NCBI RefSeq assembly: GCF_050313795.1
Contig: NZ_JBNPMC010000009.1
Span: forward strand, 30,909 to 94,908
Reading direction: 5' to 3'
From: CAMBRQ01 sp945870325
GTDB lineage: Bacteria; Bacillota; Clostridia; Lachnospirales; Lachnospiraceae
DNA length: 64,000 nucleotides
Each line of letters starts with the position of its first letter. The first letter of the stretch is position 1. A program made the translations under genes and the position numbers. This document shows, in pieces, positions 63,810 through 64,000 of this stretch. The notes below the pieces were generated by a model. It ran no database searches. It worked only from the letters and a program-made list of their open reading frames with translations, and was not told the origin of the DNA.

Positions 63810-64000
63810 TTACACATAACCCATCAGACTTGGCAGCCACAATGACAACTGCGGTATGTAAGTTACCAGTAACAATACAATAAAAATTGCCGCAAAATAT
63901 ATTAACAACTGTTTAATAACCGTCTCAATCTTCACACCACCAACTTTTACTCCCACGAACAGGGTCGTACCTACCGGAGGTGTAATCGTTCCAATACATA
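63810..64000 (-). CDS. TRAP transporter large permease (DctM/SiaM-like), C-terminal part
   Basis: The minus strand is open from 64000 to a stop at 63810-63812. The 63 residues include GTITPPVGTTLFVGVKVGG and a last hydrophobic helix, typical of the C-terminus of TRAP large permeases. The 5' part lies outside the window. Next to uxaC it is likely a hexuronate importer. Confidence 0.85.
   Translation of the reverse strand, partial: CIGTITPPVGTTLFVGVKVGGVKIETVIKQLLIYFAAIFIVLLLVTYIPQLSLWLPSLMGYV

Overview
The window looks like a chromosome segment of a gut-type anaerobic Firmicute, most likely a Lachnospiraceae (Clostridia). Supporting signs are pyruvate:ferredoxin oxidoreductase, a membrane pyrophosphatase, a 2-hydroxyacyl-CoA-dehydratase-type (double-cubane) protein with its ATPase activator, the era-yqzL-recO order, an EcfA-EcfA-EcfT-TruA block, strong AGGAGG-type ribosome binding sites, and sugar and hexuronate uptake genes. 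No phage, insertion-sequence transposase, CRISPR array or rRNA is visible. Most genes lie on the minus strand up to 36.7 kb and again from 56.4 kb to the end.

Layout. 0-7 kb holds the 3' end of sstT, then glyS, recO, yqzL-like, era and an M16C peptidase. 7-12.6 kb holds an NhaC-family transporter behind a lysine riboswitch (so probably the lysine transporter LysW) and nifJ. 12.7-14.9 kb holds two COG0523 P-loop GTPases, one with a Cys/His-rich tandem-repeat metal-binding region. 15.2-21 kb holds hppA and a redox/Fe-S group: activator ATPase, DUF3343 carrier, double-cubane-type dehydratase subunit, and a cysteine desulfurase coupled to truA. 21.8-24.3 kb is the ECF energizing module. 24.7-32.8 kb is a mixed region: ppiB, an ASST-like secreted protein, a C39-like protein, proC with a divergent GntR regulator and clear operators, a NrdG2-type activase, TetR, acylphosphatase, DUF1848 and a Mesh1-like HD hydrolase. 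32.8-36.7 kb is an RND permease with a very long coiled-coil insertion. 36.8-38.9 kb holds an SDR reductase, tRNA-Arg(ACG) and pyridoxamine kinase.

39-50.4 kb is a sugar-use locus: lipoprotein binding protein, two permeases, an unclassified large intracellular protein and a zinc-ribbon protein run leftward. An AraC regulator and a GH2 beta-galactosidase are divergently arranged, followed by a MATE exporter. 50.4-53.9 kb has AraC and CdaR regulators and glycerate kinase. 53.9-54.85 kb is a gene-free stretch with an elaborate inverted-repeat/RNA-like element and a possible small RNA. It is followed by tRNA-Ser(CGA), a riboswitch-like leader (guanidine-IV is a candidate) and a second MATE exporter. 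56.4-57.9 kb is thiW-thiM behind an unclassified structured leader. 57.9-62.1 kb is an aldo/keto reductase-larB-larC-larE operon for the nickel-pincer cofactor. 62.3-64 kb is uxaC and the 3' end of a TRAP transporter gene.

The strongest leads for new biology are the 477-bp structured element at 53921-54397, the thiW leader, the unclassified protein at 39092-40924, the double-cubane/desulfurase/DUF3343 group, the RND pump with its built-in coiled coil, and an 80-bp dispersed repeat present in inverted orientation at 21.75 and 30.82 kb.
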